From contig CM033405.1 of assembly GCA_019426215.1 (NCBI GenBank), forward strand, positions 1,651,001 through 1,715,000: a DNA stretch of 64,000 bases, written 5' to 3'. Made by a program: the position numbers and the translations under genes. The DNA comes from Buddleja alternifolia. Taxonomy: Eukaryota > Streptophyta > Magnoliopsida > Lamiales > Scrophulariaceae. Within the stretch, counting starts at the first letter, position 1; each line of letters starts with the position of its first letter. The notes beneath the pieces were generated by a model, which had not been told where the DNA came from, did no database searches, and worked only from the letters and a program-made list of their open reading frames with translations. Below are positions 60,801 through 64,000 of the stretch, piece by piece.

Positions 60801-62258
60801 TCCGTCAGCCCTTGTGTTCATAATGAGCTTGCTCTTGTGGCTAATGAGGTCGTTGTTGGGGAGGGAGAGTTTGCTAATGTCCTAAACTAATGGACTTGAA
60901 ACACGAGGAGATCCCGCCTCTCGCTGTTGATCGCGAGCATCCAAAGAGAGAGCGGAAAAAGGGCAAGCTTCTTATGTCCGCATACACTAAGTTAGCACCA
61001 ACTAAGAAGGTAATATGTGAGCTCAAATGCGTATTCGATACCATGTGAGCAGGCTCCACAATCGGATATTTGGTTTTCTCTTGGAACATTACCACGAAAT
61101 CATCTAAATAAATTAACACGAAAACAAAGGTATATCAACAAAGACTATTGGGTGGTCTCACCCCGCTTCAAAGATTCGGTATCTACGGTGGTTCGTTCGC
61201 TTCTTCTTCTCCAATCTCTTCTCGGTCGGCTTCTTCTCGGACGGTATCTTCTTCTCCTCGGTTGCTTCTTCTTCTCGGTAGGCTTCTTCTCGGACAATAT
61301 CGGTCGGTATCTATAGCAGGAGAGTGGTAGCGGTCGGCTTCTTCTTTGTTTGCGCAGTATCAAAGTATCGAATGGGAGAATGGGCTTGGATTTCAGTTTG
61401 GGTGGGATTTATGGGAGAAAGGTTATCTATGTAATTAGACTCCTCATATAAAAAAAAATGATAAGAATCGTGTTTTACAGGAAGCACGTTTCTTCAAGTG
61501 GGAATCACACTTCTTCAAGTGGGGGAGTTTTTAGTCATTCTACGTGAAAAAATGAGTAAAGAATTAAAAAAGGTCTAAAACCTTCCATGGCGTGCAAATG
61601 GGGTCTATTACTGCAGACGTCCCCTCATTTTCCCCCTATTTAAAGCCAAAAACATTCTAAAATTAGTGAGTAATTGATAATTATTTCTCAACCAGACGAA
61701 AATCACATTAAACAAACAAATAATCAAGAGAATTTGCTTAAGCTCATGAACAACACAAACAACAACTAAAAATGCACCAAGTTTTCAAATTCGAAAATCA
61801 TAAAATTGAGAATCAACAACAGTAAAGCATAAAAAATGATCTTACTTAGCATAAGATTGGACTCCTTGCGACGCGAACCATGGTCGACAATGATGACGCC
61901 ATCACCTTCCCCAATTCCTTTAATCGCCTTCTTAATTCCACCATTTGCAGCAGCTAACACAATCTCGATCGTATATATTTCCTATTCGATCGGTATTGGC
62001 GCAATTTTACAGAATCAGGAACTGCCCAGCCTGAACTTCTCCCAAATTCTCTACTGTTTTAAGATTTTCCACAAACAAAAACATTGATTTAGGGCAAAAT
62101 CGCGTTTAAATTGTGTTTTCGAAGCTGATAATTACCAGAATAAAGCATAATTTCAAAGGATTTGAATATATAAATATATATATATATATATGTATATACA
62201 TATATATATAGAGAGAGAGAGAGAGTACCTTGCGAAACGAAGAAGATGCTGCTTCCAT
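54884..62258 (-). CDS. SIRB: Sirohydrochlorin ferrochelatase, plastid (with duplicated exon 3)
   Basis: Minus-strand exons: 62258-62229, 61981-61846, 61103-61042 (3a), [56791-56732 (3b)], 56591-56481, 56193-56101, 54997-54884. Using 3a only gives 181 aa in frame. The enzyme inserts Fe2+ into sirohydrochlorin in plastids to make siroheme for nitrite and sulfite reductases. Motifs: GEGDGVIIVDHGSRRKESNL (catalytic His), KTKYPIVEPAHM joined to ELAEPSIKDAFSSCVQQGAQ, VSPFFLFPGRHWHQ, DIPSLTAEAATEHP, and C-terminal CSVCAGTQKC, which fits the Fe-S ligand region of plant SirB. Exon 3 exists twice. 3a lies inside a MULE in intron 2, is 62 bases and keeps frame. 3b, at the expected position, is 60 bases and alone shifts the frame, but 3a plus 3b in series also keeps frame. 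Exon 1 encodes only MEASSS-type residues of a short transit peptide; the exon 2 acceptor at 61982 is the least certain splice site. Confidence 0.9.
56701..56842 (-). repeat. SIRB exon 3b region (copy outside the MULE)
   Basis: 142-bp segment with exon 3b (56791-56732), its CAG acceptor and GTATCG donor. It is nearly identical to 61011-61154: one substitution next to the acceptor (CAG against TAG) and a 2-base deletion inside the exon, ccacaatcat against ccacgaaatcat on the plus strand. Confidence 0.95.
57011..57316. mobile_element. hAT-like MITE with ggttcgg motifs, abutting the MULE
   Basis: The right end reads taggggtgtgcatggttcgg on the other strand, a common plant hAT terminus. The left side starts tagggttttttataggttcg, with many accgaacc/ggttcggtt blocks inside. 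Flanks ttttaaag and tttaaggg agree only partly. It lies directly at the left MULE terminus and may have damaged it. Confidence 0.55.
58135..61010 (+). pseudogene. Captured DUF1985-type gene inside the MULE (broken)
   Basis: Exon-like pieces: 58135-58206 (MDVPRRLECLSVTENKPCTS, donor gtaagt), 59076-59285 (VPTLYLALEKCNFKGKINTY), and 59325-59783, which carries the DUF1985 signature (NGVPIRYSLKEHALISGLNC, LSLLYLLGSVLFYGGNENVK, YPWGRRSFGFLMEHV). Then come 59955-60101, 60192-60725 with a coiled-coil repeat, and about 60893-61010 (VDREHPKRERKKGKLLMSAY). Frameshifts near 59272-59325 and 59745 and a TAG at 60723-60725 disable it. In plants DUF1985 commonly precedes a Ulp1/C48 SUMO-protease domain in genes carried by Kaonashi-type MULEs. 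Here the sequence stops at the SIRB fragment before any protease catalytic motif. It is antisense to SIRB. Confidence 0.75.
60587..60723 (+). repeat. 42-bp tandem repeat coding a 14-residue coiled coil
   Basis: About 3.2 copies of a 42-base unit encoding VDGRLASVENLLSN with hydrophobic residues in heptad spacing. It lies within the captured DUF1985 gene; the last unit runs into the TAG stop. Confidence 0.9.
61011..61154 (-). repeat. SIRB exon 3a region inside the MULE
   Basis: 144-bp copy of SIRB intron-exon-intron in the same orientation as the gene. The exon 61103-61042 has a TAG acceptor and GTATCG donor and reads DFVVMFQEKTKYPIVEPAHM after the split Asn codon. It joins the DUF1985 gene on the left and the inner edge of the right TIR on the right. 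ggtg is shared at the TIR junction, suggesting microhomology-mediated joining. Confidence 0.95.
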
Positions 62259-62355
62259 TTTGCTCTCTTCAGCTTGCGCCTTCTTCAATGTTTTCCTACA
62301 TATATAAAATGAGTAAAATGACACTTCACCACCCAAACGTTGCTATTTTAGCAAA

Positions 62356-63465
62356 GGGATTATTACATAATATACCCCTGTAAAGTGTAAAATACAAAAC
62401 TTATACACATTCTCCTATATTAAAAAAATAGTTTTATATGACCCTGTGTTAATTTTTAGATTGCACACTCTCCCCTTTCCCTTAGTCTTCACTAACGCCG
62501 TTAGTCTTTCGTTAGTCCCCTTGTGTTAAAAAATTTCTGTAAATCAGGAAAAATAAAAAATAAAACCAAAAAATTAATAAAAAATTTATAAATCTAATTA
62601 AAAATATTTGAAAATTTCTGAAAAAAGTTAAAACCATCACAAAGTAGGTATAAATTTTTTTTTTGAAAAATAAAAAACAAATCAGAATATAACAAATTAT
62701 AAAAAAAAATGAAATTCAAATATATAAAAATATATACCTTTTATAATTTAAATGCAAAATATATTAATATATATACAGTATATATATACATATACAATAA
62801 ACATAGCCACCACCACCATTATTCCCGGCAACCAACACCAATCTCCGTCGGAAATTGAAGCCACCACCTTCGGCTGAAATCGAATCCACCACCTCCGCCT
62901 GAAATCGAAGCCACCACCTCCGCTAGAAATCAAAGCCACCTTATCGAAGCCACCACCTCCGCTAGAAATCAAAGCCACCTTATCGAAGCCACCACCTCCG
63001 CCGGAAACCGAAGCCATCTTCTCCGCCTGAAATCGAAGCCGCCACCGCCGCTTGAAATCGAAGCACCACCTCCGCCCGTGAAGATGAAGAAGAGGTGTGG
63101 GTAAGGGAAAAAAATAAAGGAAAGAGAAAAAGAAAAGAAAAAGGAAAATAAAAGAAAAAGGAAAAGGAAAAATGTGAGAATTTGAGTTTGGATTACCCAA
63201 ACCCATATTAGCCTACCCAAATTCAATTATTTATTCATTTTTAATTAAAATTGGAAGGATAAAATAATAATTTTACAAGTATATATAACACAAAAAGTTA
63301 ACCCAGTCTCAATCCCAGCGAGTGCACAACACTCTACGTTAATTCTAACGGAGAGGGGTTTTCGTGCAGGGTTTTTAAAATCATAGGGGCATATAAGGCT
63401 ATTTTAATATAGAGAGGATGTATACAAGTTTCGTATTTTATAGGGGTATATTATGCAATAATCCC
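62356..63465. mobile_element. Mutator-like element upstream of SIRB, 9-bp target duplication
   Basis: tttagcaaa at 62347-62355 and 63466-63474 (perfect). The left end gggattattacataatatac pairs with the right end, which reads gggattattgcataatatac on the other strand. 1,110 bp. The interior has a tandem 39-bp repeat (ccaccacctccgctagaaat...) around 62900-63010. It opens a Gly-rich reading frame without resemblance to a known protein. The left edge is only 98 bases upstream of the SIRB ATG. Confidence 0.9.
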
Positions 63466-63474
63466 TTTAGCAAA

Positions 63475-64000
63475 TTATCCCCAATAGGTAACTCGGAATA
63501 TTTTGCCCCCTCAACTTCACTATGTATCCTCTATTCCAAGTTTTCAACATTGTATTTGTCTCTTATATTATTTGATATGTATACGCTATGTGTACAAAAT
63601 TCATATCACTTATATATATTGAAAAAAACTTATATGTGTAACGTGTATATTATTAATGAAACACCAAATGGAACATAGGATTTGATATGTATCGACACAC
63701 ATCTACGGTTGCATTTGCGCCCCCCCTCCAACCCTCCAAAAGAATTTAATATTTTTAGATTGTTAGCGATGTTGTATCATTTGCAACTTTAGATTGCAGT
63801 TGTTATATCAAAATGTTGATATCGTGCTCTTCATTGTTGTAACTAAATCGTCGTGGTGCACTTAATGCGTGTGATTAATTATTTATAAATATTTATTTAC
63901 TTTTTTAAGATATAAAGCATTTTCAATATCACATATATTATTTGAAACTATGTATATATCATATATTTATTTACTAATTTATGTTGATTATTGTAAGTGG
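63475..64000. other. Intergenic AT-rich end of window
   Basis: No gene or clear element end. A gcgccccccctccaaccctcc stretch near 63717 resembles the C-rich interior seen in the hAT MITE at 25772-26229 and may be a fragment of such an element. Confidence 0.45.

Larger units (their letters stand above)
57322..61623. mobile_element. Mutator-like element with ~450-bp TIRs and captured genes, in SIRB intron 2
   Basis: Left arm 57322 to about 57767 and right arm about 61153-61623 are long inverted repeats. The left starts gggacgtttgtagaaatagac; the right end reads gggacgtctgcagtaataga on the other strand. Both share gaagaaacgtgctt, gcgcaaacaaagaagaagcc and ttcgaagcggggcgagacc-type blocks. Long TIRs of this kind are a Mutator hallmark. 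The interior carries a broken DUF1985 gene (plus strand) and a 144-bp piece of the host SIRB gene. No transposase is recognisable, so it is non-autonomous. A candidate target duplication is degenerate (cattttaaa before the adjoining hAT, cattttccc at 61627). Confidence 0.8.

Noticed and set aside
57300..61640. Perfect target duplication cccctatttaa for the MULE
   Set aside because: The left occurrence is the end of the neighbouring hAT element and the right one lies about 13 bases beyond the inverted repeat, so the match is probably coincidental or rearranged.
62748..63206. A 152-codon minus-strand ORF with GGGGFD repeats and a Phe/Leu-rich start
   Set aside because: It lies entirely inside a Mutator-like element, is built from a 39-bp tandem repeat plus purine-tract translation, and has no family resemblance.

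Overview
The window is nuclear DNA of a flowering plant, almost certainly a eudicot. The evidence is GT-AG genes with many introns and AT-rich, T-rich introns, a PLS-class pentatricopeptide repeat (PPR) gene, a plastid-targeted phosphate translocator, an NRT2.7-type nitrate transporter, a plant-type sirohydrochlorin ferrochelatase, plant LTR retrotransposons, TRIM, SINE, hAT and Mutator-type elements, and a chloroplast rpoB fragment. The species cannot be fixed from the sequence.

Layout: 266-348 is the last exon of an unidentified gene. 1544-8057 (+) is a WW-domain DEAD-box RNA helicase of the RH14/DRH1-RH46 type, fully modelled in 8 coding exons (661 aa). 9024-13319 (-) is a phosphoenolpyruvate/phosphate translocator (PPT), 9 exons, 395 aa, convergent with the helicase. 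17853-20015 (-) is an intronless E-class PPR gene. 20256-33448 is a nest built on a decayed Ty3/Gypsy LTR element lying minus-strand. It keeps gag and protease remnants, has lost reverse transcriptase and integrase, and carries an antisense Plant Mobile Domain ORF. It also holds hAT elements, copia LTR pieces and an rpoB plastid insertion. The nest is flanked by a ~315-bp direct duplication of the PPR gene's 5' end. 33.8-43.3 kb is a gene-free zone of MITEs, a TRIM, a 1.3-kb tandem duplication, a tRNA-derived SINE and a long palindromic element. 43289-48920 (-) is a nearly full-length, broken copia element ending 129 bp before the NRT2.7 start codon. 49050-53819 (+) is NRT2.7 (3 exons, 458 aa). 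54884-62258 (-) is SIRB, convergent with NRT2.7. Its second intron holds a 4.3-kb Mutator-like element (MULE), and a further MULE-type element sits 98 bp upstream of its ATG.

The most unusual structure is inside SIRB. The MULE carries a 144-bp copy of SIRB exon 3 with both splice sites, in the same orientation as the gene. The exon 3 at the expected downstream position lacks 2 bases and would break the reading frame if used alone. The copy inside the transposon is intact and in frame, and using both copies in series is also in frame. The host gene may therefore depend on an exon lodged in a transposon.

Functionally, NRT2.7 (tonoplast nitrate transport in Arabidopsis) and SIRB (siroheme for nitrite and sulfite reductases) both belong to nitrogen assimilation. 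Their adjacency may be chance. All exon coordinates come from reading splice sites and keeping phase; no transcript evidence was available.
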